A stretch of DNA of 51,647 bases from Lachnospiraceae bacterium (GCA_024683935.1 JAIKXV010000003.1:1-51647); one strand, 5' to 3'. Shown: positions 38,514-46,636, counted from the stretch's first letter. A program made the numbers and translations. The notes: generated by a model from the sequence alone, not told the origin.

Positions 38514-39356
38514 ATGACAATAGATGCCTATATCAATCCGGACTTTACAACCGGTAAAAAGATCATTTTCTTTCTTCTCGCCCTTGCGGGAGTCATTATC
38601 TGCGATATCCTGATACTTCTCGGGGTGAGATTCGCATCCCTCTTTACTTCAAAGGATGAGGGTCCCGCCGTGGTAAATCACAGATTCCACGTGGTAGTGC
38701 AGCTATTTTACGAAATGATAATATCCGCCGCCTCGGTAATGTTCTTCGCCTGTTCCTATGTGATACTTAACCATATCTACTCTCTGGCGGAAGCCGGAAA
38801 CGCTGTATACAGCGGATATATGGGAACATTTCTGGAAGTCTGGAGAGACTGGAAGGACTTTATCCTGCTGCTCCTTATCTGCATTTCCTGCATACTGAAT
38901 ACCCTGCTTGACAAGCTCATCATCCCCCTGAACAGGATAAGCCGTGACGAGAAGGCTGCGATCAGGATGCTGGCCATGTTCTACGCCGTGATCATCCTGC
39001 TCTTCCTTAATATGATCGGTGATGAAAGCGAATACAGTCCCGTGATGATGTACTACCTCGGACTGGTGGTGGGACGTTTCGTGTATTTTGACGCTTCCTT
39101 CCTGGATTTTCTGACCGCGCTGAAAAACGTGTTCTTCAGGCTGCCGCTCCTCGTGATCGGCCTCGCCCTGTCGGGCTCCCTCTGTTATTTCGGCTTTCAG
39201 GCAGGCTTCCTGATCGAGCGGAATTACTACATTGTGGGCGTCATGTACACCCACCTCTTCCTGCTGGCCGCCGTCTTCCTCTTCCGCCACCTGAGGATAC
39301 TGGATCTGATGTTCAGCGACCGGGGGTATAAGGACAGAGACGATACTGACATTTAG
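38514..39356 (+). CDS. Polytopic membrane protein of unknown function
   Basis: 280 residues with seven or so membrane segments (for example KIIFFLLALAGVIICDILIL, FILLLLICISCILNTLL, MLAMFYAVIILLFLNMI) and a charged C-terminal tail ending DRGYKDRDDTDI. I recognise no family motif. A good ribosome site, GGGGAGG, lies eight bases before the ATG. It is divergent from dctP and separated by the palindrome at 38437-38450, so both may answer to one regulator. Confidence 0.7.
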   Translation: MTIDAYINPDFTTGKKIIFFLLALAGVIICDILILLGVRFASLFTSKDEGPAVVNHRFHVVVQLFYEMIISAASVMFFACSYVILNHIYSLAEAGNAVYSGYMGTFLEVWRDWKDFILLLLICISCILNTLLDKLIIPLNRISRDEKAAIRMLAMFYAVIILLFLNMIGDESEYSPVMMYYLGLVVGRFVYFDASFLDFLTALKNVFFRLPLLVIGLALSGSLCYFGFQAGFLIERNYYIVGVMYTHLFLLAAVFLFRHLRILDLMFSDRGYKDRDDTDI

Positions 39357-39381
39357 ATAGAACCCGTTAGCCGGTTAAGGG

Positions 39382-39409
39382 TTGATTTCTCGGGTACTTA
39401 TGTTAAAAT
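39382..39409 (+). promoter_or_regulatory. Promoter of the threonine aldolase gene
   Basis: TTGATT (39382-39387), 16-base spacer, TAAAAT (39404-39409) with a TG extension (TGTTAAAAT). Confidence 0.5.
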
Positions 39410-39448
39410 CAGCGTAAAAAAGTACGTGATTTTATCCGGAGGATGTCA

Positions 39449-40489
39449 TTGGATAATAAGAAAAAACTGATTTTTACGTCTGATTATACGGAGGGCGCAC
39501 ATCCCGCCATCATGCAGAGGCTTGCGGAAACCAATATGGAGCAGTCTGCCGGATACGGAACCGACGGCTATTCCGAGGCTGCCAGGGAAAAGATAAGGGC
39601 AGCCTGTGAAGCCCCGGATGCGGATGTATTCTTCCTGGCCGGCGGAACCCAGACAAACGCCCTGATGATAGATTCCATCCTGCGCCCCTACCAGGGCGTG
39701 ATCGCAGCGGACAGCGGACACATCAGCGTCCACGAGGCCGGAGCGATTGAGTTCGGAGGACATAAGGTACTGACCCTTCCGGAGAAAGACGGGAAGATCT
39801 CCTCAAAAGGAATAGCGGAACTTATCGATAAATACAACTTAGACGAGAGCCGGGACCACATGGTAATGCCCGGGATGGTCTATATTTCACAGCCCACGGA
39901 ATTCGGAACTCTCTATTCCCATGCTGAATTAGAGGAGATCAGCCGTCTGTGCAGAAAGAGCGGCATTCCCCTTTATCTTGACGGCGCAAGACTCGCTTAC
40001 GCCCTTGCCTGTCCGGAAAATGACGTGACTCTTCCGGACATCGCCGCCCTTTGCGACGCTTTCTATATAGGAGGAACCAAATGCGGAACCCTCTTCGGCG
40101 AAGCGGTGGTTATCCCTAAACACGATATGATCCCCCATCTCTTTACAATGATAAAACAGCACGGCGCCCTTCTCGCAAAGGGACGGATCGCCGGCATACA
40201 GTTTGATACGCTGTTTGCCGACGGACTTTATTTCCGTATCGGAGTACCGGCAATAGAGGCCGCGGACAGGATCAGGAAGAAACTTATCGAAAAGGGATAT
40301 GAACTAAGCTTCCCCTCTCCCACGAACCAGATCTTCATAACCTTAAGCAGGTCCGATATGGCAAGGCTTTCGGAAAGTGTGGAAATGGGCTTCTGGGACA
40401 ACATAGATAAGGATCACGCGATAATGAGGATCGCCACCAGCTGGGCGACCCGTGAGGAAAATGTAAACAGGCTGTTGGAAATACTTTGA
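39449..40489 (+). CDS. Low-specificity L-threonine aldolase family PLP enzyme
   Basis: 346 residues when started at TTG 39449. The ATG at 39443 directly abuts the ribosome site GGAGG (39438-39442) and is too close to use it; the TTG lies six bases away. Motifs: FTSDYTEGAHPAIM at the N-terminus, AGGTQTNALMI, LDGARLAYALA and the PLP Lys in FYIGGTKCGTLFGE. It cleaves threonine or related beta-hydroxy amino acids to glycine and an aldehyde. It is followed by galE and a TetR gene in the same direction. Confidence 0.88.
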   Translation: MDNKKKLIFTSDYTEGAHPAIMQRLAETNMEQSAGYGTDGYSEAAREKIRAACEAPDADVFFLAGGTQTNALMIDSILRPYQGVIAADSGHISVHEAGAIEFGGHKVLTLPEKDGKISSKGIAELIDKYNLDESRDHMVMPGMVYISQPTEFGTLYSHAELEEISRLCRKSGIPLYLDGARLAYALACPENDVTLPDIAALCDAFYIGGTKCGTLFGEAVVIPKHDMIPHLFTMIKQHGALLAKGRIAGIQFDTLFADGLYFRIGVPAIEAADRIRKKLIEKGYELSFPSPTNQIFITLSRSDMARLSESVEMGFWDNIDKDHAIMRIATSWATREENVNRLLEIL

Positions 40490-40521
40490 TCTATATGCAG
40501 ATCATCTGAAAGGAGCAGAAA

Positions 40522-41532
40522 ATGTCAGTATTATTAACGGGCGGCGCCGGATTTATCGGCACACACACACTGGTTGAGCTTATTAACGGCGGCTATGACA
40601 CGCTGATAATGGATAACTTCAGCAATTCTTCCCCGAAGGCCCTTAACCGGGTGGAAGAACTCACCGGGAAAAAAGTGAAATGCTACACGGCGGATATTTC
40701 AGACAGGGACGCCCTGGAAACAATATTCTCCGAAAATGACATAAAGGAAGTTATCAATTTCGCTTCCCTGAAGTCGGTGGGCGAATCCGTTGAAAAGCCC
40801 TGGGAATACTACAACAATAACATCGGCGGAACCCTCACCCTCCTCGATGTGATGAGTAAACACGGGGCGAAAAACTTTGTATTCTCCTCCTCCGCTACGG
40901 TATACGGGGATCCCGCGGTCATTCCCATTACCGAGGACTGCCCCAAGGGCACCTGCACAAATCCCTACGGCTGGACCAAGTGGATGCAGGAACAGATCCT
41001 TATGGACATGCAGAAAGCGGATCCCGAATGGAATATGGTGATCCTCCGCTACTTTAATCCCATAGGTGCCCATCCCTCAGGACGGATCGGTGAAAACCCG
41101 AACGGCAGGCCCAATAACCTGATGCCCTACATCACCCAGGTGGCTGTAGGAAAACTGCCGGAGCTCGGCGTATTCGGCGACGACTACGACACTCCCGACG
41201 GTACCGGAGTCAGGGACTATATCCACGTGGTGGATTTAGCAAAGGCCCATGTCAAGGCAATAGACAAGCTCCGCGAAAATCCCGGCTGCTTCGTATGCAA
41301 TTTAGGAACCGGCCAGGGCTATTCCGTACTGGAGCTCGTAAAGACCTTTGAAAAGGTAAATGATATCAAGGTCCCCTACAGCATCAAGCCAAGAAGAGCC
41401 GGTGATATCGCGACCTGCTACTGCAGTCCCGAAAAGGCGGAAAAGGAGCTGGGCTGGAAAGCGGAAAAAGGCATAGAGGATATGTGCCGTGATTCCTGGA
41501 ACTGGCAGAAAAACAATCCGGACGGATATTGA
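40522..41532 (+). CDS. galE: UDP-glucose 4-epimerase
   Basis: 336 residues. Extended short-chain dehydrogenase fold that interconverts UDP-glucose and UDP-galactose. The NAD-binding GGAGFIGTHT is at residues 7-16, and the catalytic Ser and YxxxK are in VFSSSATVYG and NPYGWTKWMQE. In the latter the Tyr-x3-Lys spacing (Y-GWT-K) is kept. The C-terminal sugar-binding part has RRAGDIATCYCSPEKA. AAAGGAG precedes the ATG. It supplies UDP-galactose for envelope glycans. Confidence 0.95.
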   Translation: MSVLLTGGAGFIGTHTLVELINGGYDTLIMDNFSNSSPKALNRVEELTGKKVKCYTADISDRDALETIFSENDIKEVINFASLKSVGESVEKPWEYYNNNIGGTLTLLDVMSKHGAKNFVFSSSATVYGDPAVIPITEDCPKGTCTNPYGWTKWMQEQILMDMQKADPEWNMVILRYFNPIGAHPSGRIGENPNGRPNNLMPYITQVAVGKLPELGVFGDDYDTPDGTGVRDYIHVVDLAKAHVKAIDKLRENPGCFVCNLGTGQGYSVLELVKTFEKVNDIKVPYSIKPRRAGDIATCYCSPEKAEKELGWKAEKGIEDMCRDSWNWQKNNPDGY

Positions 41533-41543
41533 GGTATAAAGCG

Positions 41544-42137
41544 ATGTCAACAAAGGACAGGATTTTAGAAGAAGCTCTGACACTGTTTGCAGAGAGAGGC
41601 TATGACGGTACCGGCGTGGATCTCATCGCTGAGCGCGTGGGGATCAAGGGGCCTTCCCTTTATAAGCATTTCCGCAGCAAGGAAGAGATAATGAATGCCC
41701 TGATCGATTCGGCGGAAGTCCGTTATGACGAGTTTTTCGGCTCTGCCGAGCACGTGGGCAGGATCCCCGACAGCAAAGAAAGCTTTATCCGCATGACGAT
41801 GAAAAGGATCAAATTTACAATGGAAGATCCGATGATAAAGCGGATACGTACATTTCTGGTACAGGAGCAGTTCAGGAATGAAAGGATCTCCGATGTCACA
41901 TCCAGGCATCAGACGGACGGGATCATAAAGATGTATGAAAAGATCATCAAAGAGATGATGGACGCCGGCCTTTTCAGGGAAGATGATCCCGAGATGCTGG
42001 CTGTTGAAGTAACGGCGCCGGCCGTTATCATGATCGCAAAGGCAGACCGGCAGCCGAAATGCAAAAGGCAGATGCTAAAGGGTATTGAAAAGCATCTGCG
42101 CCACTTCTGCGATACCTATATGATCGATCCCGACTAA
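41544..42137 (+). CDS. TetR/AcrR-family transcriptional regulator
   Basis: 197 residues from ATG 41544, which has GAGG nine bases upstream; a TTG at 41529 overlapping galE is less likely. The N-terminal HTH is canonical: TKDRILEEALTLFAERGYDG, then AERVGIKGPSLYKHFRSKEE. The C-terminal ligand domain is typical in length but not informative about ligand. It follows galE closely and is convergent with the Rrf2 gene, overlapping it by four bases. Confidence 0.9.
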   Translation: MSTKDRILEEALTLFAERGYDGTGVDLIAERVGIKGPSLYKHFRSKEEIMNALIDSAEVRYDEFFGSAEHVGRIPDSKESFIRMTMKRIKFTMEDPMIKRIRTFLVQEQFRNERISDVTSRHQTDGIIKMYEKIIKEMMDAGLFREDDPEMLAVEVTAPAVIMIAKADRQPKCKRQMLKGIEKHLRHFCDTYMIDPD

Positions 42138-42532
42138 TGTAAAAGATCTGAGAGCTTCTTCCCGTAAAAGAAGTCATGGACCATTTTGTCATATTCCTCC
42201 CAGAGCGGGAGGGTATGGCAGACGGCTTTTTTCGGGCAGTCATTCTCTTTTTTTGCGAGACAGGCCACCGCGGAAATAGTGCCCTCCATAAGCTCCAGTA
42301 TTTCTCCCACGGAGTATTCCTCCGGTCTGCGGCAGAGCTTGTAGCCGCCGCCTTTGCCGCTGGCGCCGGTCAGCAGTCCCCCCGAAACCATATCGCGCAC
42401 GATTATCTCCAGATATTTTTTTGGAAGCTCCTGCCTCGCCGCTATATCCTTCAGCGGTATGTAGCCGCCGTCATCATTCTCGGCAATATCTATCATCACT
42501 CTTATGGCGTAACGTCCCCTTGTAGAAATCAT
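42134..42532 (-). CDS. Rrf2-family regulator, IscR-like with three cysteines
   Basis: 132 residues. The winged HTH begins MISTRGRYAIRVMIDIAEN, with recognition helix region LPKKYLEIIVRDM and wing ASGKGGGYKL. Cys 91, 99 and 105 and His 106 lie in one loop, the place where IscR-type regulators hold an iron-sulfur cluster. It is divergent from iscS-iscU, so an iron-sulfur or cysteine sensor role for this operon is likely. AAGGGAG precedes the ATG. CymR-type cysteine regulators belong to the same family and cannot be excluded. Confidence 0.85.
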   Translation of the reverse strand: MISTRGRYAIRVMIDIAENDDGGYIPLKDIAARQELPKKYLEIIVRDMVSGGLLTGASGKGGGYKLCRRPEEYSVGEILELMEGTISAVACLAKKENDCPKKAVCHTLPLWEEYDKMVHDFFYGKKLSDLLH

Positions 42533-42570
42533 TGAAGTTCTCCCTTATTTTTTCAGATCTTATTTTCCTG

Positions 42571-42599
42571 ATTATAACATATTTAATTACCTATTGAAA
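42571..42599 (-). promoter_or_regulatory. Promoter of the Rrf2 gene
   Basis: Minus strand: TTTCAA (42599-42594), 17-base spacer, perfect TATAAT (42576-42571). Its -35 hexamer occupies exactly the same bases as that of iscS. Confidence 0.5.
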
Positions 42600-42602
42600 T
42601 AG
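42591..42602. promoter_or_regulatory. Palindromic operator candidate for the Rrf2 regulator
   Basis: CTATT and AATAG flank a GA centre and are perfect inverted repeats. They cover the shared -35 region of both divergent promoters. A wider imperfect frame, TTAC and GTAA, lies outside it. Confidence 0.5.
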
Positions 42603-42622
42603 TATGTAAATAGTTTTATAAT
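42594..42622 (+). promoter_or_regulatory. iscS-iscU promoter
   Basis: TTGAAA (42594-42599), 17-base spacer, TATAAT (42617-42622). The transcript would start near 42629 and have a leader of about 78 bases containing the conserved block. Confidence 0.65.
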
Positions 42623-42652
42623 ACATCAAGATTTACCCCTATGGGTCTACGT

Positions 42653-42701
42653 CGTTTGTAACAGGCGGCGGATATCTAAAAACGAAAGGAGCGGAATAGA
42701 C
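42653..42701 (+). promoter_or_regulatory. Conserved 49-base leader block before iscS, also found before dctP
   Basis: It shares CGTTTGTAACAGGCGGC and CGAAAGGAGCGG with 38281-38329. The block ends five bases before the ATG at 42707, as at dctP. CGTTT at its start can pair with AAACG near 42680-42684; in dctP the partner is AAGCG, which keeps the pairing through a G-U. GTCTA at 42645-42649 can pair with TAGAC at its end here, but this outer pairing is not kept at dctP. Confidence 0.7.
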
Positions 42702-42706
42702 AGGTA

Positions 42707-43894
42707 ATGAAAATATATGCGGATAACGCTGCCACAACAAGGCTGAGCAAGACTGCGCTGGATGCTATGATCCCGTGTTTTAAGGATATGTACGGGAACC
42801 CTTCCAGTCTCTACAGCCTGGGGCAGGAAGCAAAGGAAGCAATTGAAAATGCGAGAAAAGAGATCGCAGAAATAATCGGAGCGGAGCCGGGAGAGATCAT
42901 TTTCACATCCGGCGGGAGCGAAGCGGATAATCAGGCCATTCTGACAGGAGCGGAGCTCGGGAAAAAGAAGGGAAAGAAGCACATCATCTCTTCTGCCTTT
43001 GAACACCACGCCGTGCTCCACACTCTGAAAAAAATGGAAAAAGACGGCTTCGAGGTAACACTCCTCCCCGTCCATGAAAACGGTCTGGTGGATCCGAAGG
43101 AGCTGGAAGAGGCCATCCGTCCTGACACCTGCCTCGTTACGATAATGAGGGCAAATAACGAGATCGGCACCATCCAGCCCGTAAGGGAGCTGGGAAGTAT
43201 CTGCCGGGAAAAGGACGTGCTCTTCCATACGGATGCTGTGCAGGCTGTGGGTCATATTCCCATTAACGTGAAGGATGACAATATAGACATGATGTCCGCC
43301 TCCGCCCACAAATTCCATGGTCCCAAGGGCATAGGCTTTCTGTACGCCTCTAAAAAGGTGAGGCCCTCAAATCTCATTGAAGGCGGAGCCCAGGAAAAGG
43401 GGCGGAGAGCCGGAACGGAAAACGTGCCGGAAATAATAGGAATGGCTGCGGCCTTAAAGGAAACGGCAGAGAAGATGGAAGAAAACGCTGCCGTCATGCG
43501 GAAATCCAGGGACAGGATCATAGAGGGCTTAAAGGAGATCCCCCATTCGGCACTTAACGGCGATGCAGACAGCCGTCTGCCCGGGAATGTGAATTTCTGC
43601 TTTGAAGGAATAGAGGGAGAGTCCCTGCTGCTCCTTTTAGATGACAAAGGAATATCCGCATCCTCCGGCAGCGCCTGCACCTCAGGCTCGCTGGATCCGA
43701 GCCACGTACTCCTGGCCATAGGGCGTATCCATGATGTGGCTCACGGCTCCCTCAGACTCAGCGTGGGCGACGATATCACGGATGAAGAAACCGAGTACAT
43801 CATAAAGTCGGTCAAAGAGGTAGTGGAATATCTGCGAAGCTTTTCGCCGGTTTGGCGCGACCTCACCGACGGGAAAAAAGAGTTTATTTTGTAA
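42707..43894 (+). CDS. iscS: Cysteine desulfurase (IscS/NifS family)
   Basis: 395 residues. It takes sulfur from cysteine and hands it to a scaffold protein. Motifs: YADNAATTRLSK at the N-terminus, FTSGGSEADNQAI, HTDAVQAVGHIP, the PLP Lys in SASAHKFHGPKGIG and the active-site Cys in SSGSACTSGSLDPSH. It lies directly before an IscU-type scaffold gene and opposite an Rrf2 regulator, so this is a minimal iron-sulfur assembly operon. The ribosome-site-like AAAGGAG is 15 bases from the ATG. Confidence 0.95.
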   Translation: MKIYADNAATTRLSKTALDAMIPCFKDMYGNPSSLYSLGQEAKEAIENARKEIAEIIGAEPGEIIFTSGGSEADNQAILTGAELGKKKGKKHIISSAFEHHAVLHTLKKMEKDGFEVTLLPVHENGLVDPKELEEAIRPDTCLVTIMRANNEIGTIQPVRELGSICREKDVLFHTDAVQAVGHIPINVKDDNIDMMSASAHKFHGPKGIGFLYASKKVRPSNLIEGGAQEKGRRAGTENVPEIIGMAAALKETAEKMEENAAVMRKSRDRIIEGLKEIPHSALNGDADSRLPGNVNFCFEGIEGESLLLLLDDKGISASSGSACTSGSLDPSHVLLAIGRIHDVAHGSLRLSVGDDITDEETEYIIKSVKEVVEYLRSFSPVWRDLTDGKKEFIL

Positions 43895-43920
43895 TCCTGA
43901 GCGTCAGCGAAGGATCTTTG
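43891..43920 (+). repeat. Dispersed hairpin repeat, copy E
   Basis: Plus-strand arms ATCCT and AGGAT around a GCGTCAGC core. It overlaps the iscS stop codon and lies before iscU. It is reversed relative to the other copies but, like them, reads in the direction of the flanking genes. Confidence 0.7.
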
Positions 43921-43969
43921 TAAATAAACGTTTGCATATAAAATGATTCGGAAAGAAAGGAATAACAAA

Positions 43970-44347
43970 ATGGCATTATACAGTGAAAAAGTAATGGAAC
44001 ACTTCAGAAATCCCCGCAATGTAGGCGTTATTGAGGACGCCGACGGAATAGGCGAAGTGGGCAATGCAAAATGCGGCGACATAATGAAGATGTATCTTAA
44101 GATAGAAAATGATATAATCAAGGACGTGAAATTTGAAACCTTTGGATGCGGGAGTGCGATCGCGTCCAGTTCCATGGCAACAGAGCTTATAAAAGGAAAG
44201 CCCGTAAACGAAGCCATGAAGCTCACAAACCAGGCTGTGGCGGAGGCTCTGGACGGCCTGCCGGACTACAAGATGCACTGCTCCGTTCTCGCGGAGGAAG
44301 CGATCCAGTCAGCGCTGGAGGATTATCACAGAAAAAAAGGAGAGTAA
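43970..44347 (+). CDS. iscU: Iron-sulfur cluster scaffold protein IscU/NifU-like
   Basis: 125 residues from ATG 43970, which has AAAGGA upstream and the family N-terminus MALYSEKVMEHFRNPRNVG; the frame's first ATG (43943) adds an atypical leader. The three cluster ligands are Cys 35 (GNAKCGD), Cys 60 (FGCGSAIASSS) and Cys 104 (HCSVLAEEAI), with the conserved Asp 37. It receives sulfur from IscS and builds [2Fe-2S] clusters. The clostridial NifU-like form has no C-terminal extension, as here. Confidence 0.93.
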   Translation: MALYSEKVMEHFRNPRNVGVIEDADGIGEVGNAKCGDIMKMYLKIENDIIKDVKFETFGCGSAIASSSMATELIKGKPVNEAMKLTNQAVAEALDGLPDYKMHCSVLAEEAIQSALEDYHRKKGE

Positions 44348-44360
44348 GAGGAAGTAATTC

Positions 44361-45569
44361 ATGAAAAAAAGTAACATCACACTATGGATAGCACTGGGAC
44401 TGGGCCTCGGAATAATCGTCGGCCTCATCATGCCGAAATGGCTGTACCTACCGCTTACGGTGGTCGCCAATATCTACATGTCGGCGCTCCGGATGATGAT
44501 ATACCCTCTGGTATTCTGCAGCCTGATAATCGGTATAGTAGGGATGGGCAGCATAGCAAAGACCGGAAAGGTCGGACTCTATTCGCTTCTCTGGTTCACA
44601 GGAACAACAGCTGTGGCCTCAGCCCTCGGACTTGTACTTCCCAGACTTCTGCGCCTCGGACAGGGAGCAGCCATCTCATCAACAGATACGGAGGTGGAAG
44701 CCGCTACATTTACGGGACTGCTGGACACGGTTGAAAACATCATTCCCGGAAATCCCTTTGCATCATTCACAGAGGGAAACATGCTGCAGATCCTGGCATT
44801 CGCCGTTATCATCGGTCTTTCCTGCCTCGCGCTCAAAGAGAAGGCAAAGGCTTTTGTGGATCTCTGCAAGGCTGTGGATGAGATATCCATATTTGTGGTG
44901 GGCAAGGTAATGCTCTTCACTCCCATCGGAGTTTTCTGCTGCATAGCCACCGTAATGCATACCAACGGCAAGGAAACCATGATACAGCTTGCCCAGGTAA
45001 TGATCGCACTGTATGTCACCTATTTCCTGTATGCAATTATCATATACGGCGGTATAGTAAAGATATTCGGAAAGTACAGCCCGATAGCCTTCTTCAGGAA
45101 TGTGGCGCCTGCTGCCCTCAATGCTTTCAGCACCTGTTCATCAAATGCAACCCTTCCGCTTTCAATGAAATGCGCCACTGAAAATCTTGAGGTTCCGGAG
45201 GAAGTCGCTTCCCTGGTGCTCCCCCTCGGAGCCACCATCAATATGGATGCTGTTTCCATAGTGATGTCCTTTATGATCACATTCTTTGCTTCGGCACTCG
45301 GAATAGAACTGTCTGTCGGAACAATGATAACGATACTTGCCTGCAATGTACTGCTCAGCGTAGGCACACCCGGAGTCCCCGGCGGCGCCATTGCAGCCTT
45401 TGCAGCCCTTGCACCCATCGCAGGAATCCCGGTACAGCAGATACTCGGAGTTTATATTTCCGTCAATACCCTGGCAGACATGGGTGCCACCTGTGTAAAT
45501 GTACTCGGTGATCTGGCTGTCGCAACGGTTATTAAGGAGAAGATGTCCAAAGAAACTGCCTCGGCGTGA
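44361..45569 (+). CDS. Dicarboxylate/amino acid:cation symporter (DAACS family)
   Basis: 402 residues with about eight membrane helices and two re-entrant loops. The Ser-rich hairpin 1 is FSTCSSNATLPLS; the helix 7 motif is TINMDAV (usual NMDGT); hairpin 2 is GTPGVPGGAI. The family imports glutamate, aspartate, dicarboxylates, serine/threonine or cystine. Here it follows iscU by 13 bases in an operon opposite an Rrf2 regulator, so cystine or another sulfur amino acid is a plausible cargo (inference). GAGGAAG precedes the ATG. Confidence 0.88.
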   Translation: MKKSNITLWIALGLGLGIIVGLIMPKWLYLPLTVVANIYMSALRMMIYPLVFCSLIIGIVGMGSIAKTGKVGLYSLLWFTGTTAVASALGLVLPRLLRLGQGAAISSTDTEVEAATFTGLLDTVENIIPGNPFASFTEGNMLQILAFAVIIGLSCLALKEKAKAFVDLCKAVDEISIFVVGKVMLFTPIGVFCCIATVMHTNGKETMIQLAQVMIALYVTYFLYAIIIYGGIVKIFGKYSPIAFFRNVAPAALNAFSTCSSNATLPLSMKCATENLEVPEEVASLVLPLGATINMDAVSIVMSFMITFFASALGIELSVGTMITILACNVLLSVGTPGVPGGAIAAFAALAPIAGIPVQQILGVYISVNTLADMGATCVNVLGDLAVATVIKEKMSKETASA

Positions 45570-45610
45570 TTTGTCATCCCATCCCATTTTGTGCCTTAAC
45601 TTGTGTTTTC

Positions 45611-45662
45611 TCGGCGGCTCGCTGACTGTTTCTTACTCTGTTCAGGGCTTTGCGGCCGCCGA
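45611..45662. other. Inverted repeat downstream of the symporter gene
   Basis: TCGGCGGC (45611-45618) and GCCGCCGA (45655-45662) are perfect eight-base arms with a 36-base loop; CTGA and TCAG inside can pair too. There is no T-run after it. The rest of 45570-45721 shows no gene. Confidence 0.35.
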
Positions 45663-45721
45663 AATCAATTCCCTGCATATATATACGTTGCCGGTGTGTA
45701 ATATGACAATATTTTTTGAAT

Positions 45722-45747
45722 AAAAAAGACGGGAATTTCTTCCCGCC
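45722..45747 (-). terminator. Rho-independent terminator of the VOC gene
   Basis: CGGGAA (45730-45735) and TTCCCG (45740-45745) form a stem with a four-base loop. On the minus strand a run of six T follows (45727-45722). Confidence 0.75.
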
Positions 45748-45779
45748 TGTGCTTATCCAAAAAGTATATTATCCGGTGC

Positions 45780-46163
45780 TTATTCCCTGTCTTCTTTTCT
45801 GATGTGCTGAGTGAGCTGAATCGAATATCCTGAAGGGGAAATCATAAGACAGGATTTTGAAGACTCTGAATCAACAGTATGATCACCCTGAGGATTTTTG
45901 AAGCCACGATCCTGTAAAAACTTATAAGCTTCATCAAAATCACGGACGTTCATACGCATAGTTGTCAGATCCTTCTCCATTCTCGGAGAGTACGCAACAT
46001 CTACATGGAATCCGTTGGCGTCGGTCATACGTACACTGGTGATATCCTTTCCGTCGATATCATTCTTTTGATGACGTCTCTCAAAGCCCATTTCTTCAAA
46101 GAGCTTTATGACCTCATCGGCATTTTTGGTAACAATCATGGGGTTAAAAGTTGTAATAGTCAT
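45780..46163 (-). CDS. VOC (glyoxalase/bleomycin-resistance fold) family protein
   Basis: 127 residues from ATG 46163, which has AGGAGG seven bases upstream; the frame continues 20 codons further up without a better start. The vicinal-oxygen-chelate fold shows two beta-alpha-beta-beta-beta modules: NPMIVTKNADEVIKLFEEMG and MNVRDFDEAYKFLQDRG, ending MISPSGYSIQLTQH. Metal ligands are not certain, and members range from glyoxalases to antibiotic-binding proteins. A broken TetR gene lies divergently next to it. Confidence 0.75.
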   Translation of the reverse strand: MTITTFNPMIVTKNADEVIKLFEEMGFERRHQKNDIDGKDITSVRMTDANGFHVDVAYSPRMEKDLTTMRMNVRDFDEAYKFLQDRGFKNPQGDHTVDSESSKSCLMISPSGYSIQLTQHIRKEDRE

Positions 46164-46216
46164 ATAATGCCTCCTAAACTGCATACTTGCTTGACTCATG
46201 TCTATTATTATACTAA

Positions 46217-46546
46217 ACTCCACGATTATATCAAATTTATTCCGCTTTTATGAAACTGCGGTCTGAAAACCCGCTTGAAATGATCAAGGTCAAAGAGCTC
46301 GCATCGGAGGCTGAGATCAGCAAAGCGACATTTTATCTGCACTACAGGGATATTTATGATCTTTCTGAACAGCTTCAAAGGGAACTCATTCATGAAATCC
46401 TCTGCTGCGTGTCTGATCCCGCCCGGTTTCTGACTTCTCCCCGGCAGTCCTTCGTTGATCTGGAAAAGACCTTTGCCCTGCATGAAACAGAAGTTAATAT
46501 TCTGTTTTCCGGAAACCAGGAATTTCGCTTAGCTGCCCTCATTTGA
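46217..46546 (+). pseudogene. Remnant of a TetR-family regulator gene
   Basis: The frame is open from a TAA at 46214-46216 to a stop at 46544-46546. The HTH is well conserved (IKVKELASEAEISKATFYLH, then YRDIYDLSEQL), and similarity seems to begin before the first ATG (46250), in YSAFMKLRSENPLE, where a TetR first helix should be. There is no ribosome site. The C-terminal ligand domain breaks off after about 100 residues, where a full protein has about 190. A short DNA-binding protein started at ATG 46250 cannot be fully excluded. Confidence 0.55.
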
Positions 46547-46593
46547 AAGCGGCTTTTGCCTCCCCTCCAATCAGATATCGGCCCCAAGATTAA

Positions 46594-46623
46594 GGCTCCC
46601 TGTTCAGGAATGAACCGGGAGCC
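46594..46623. terminator. Strong stem-loop, probable terminator of the small leftward gene
   Basis: GGCTCCC-GTTC (46594-46605) pairs with GAAC-GGGAGCC (46612-46623), 11 base pairs with one mismatch and a six-base loop. A short T-rich stretch follows on the minus strand; none follows on the plus strand. Confidence 0.5.
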
Positions 46624-46636
46624 CTTCATGTACTTA

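Noticed and set aside
45570..45779. Terminator of the symporter in the plus direction
   Set aside because: The hairpin at 45730-45745 has its T-run on the minus strand, and the 45611-45662 repeat has no T-run.
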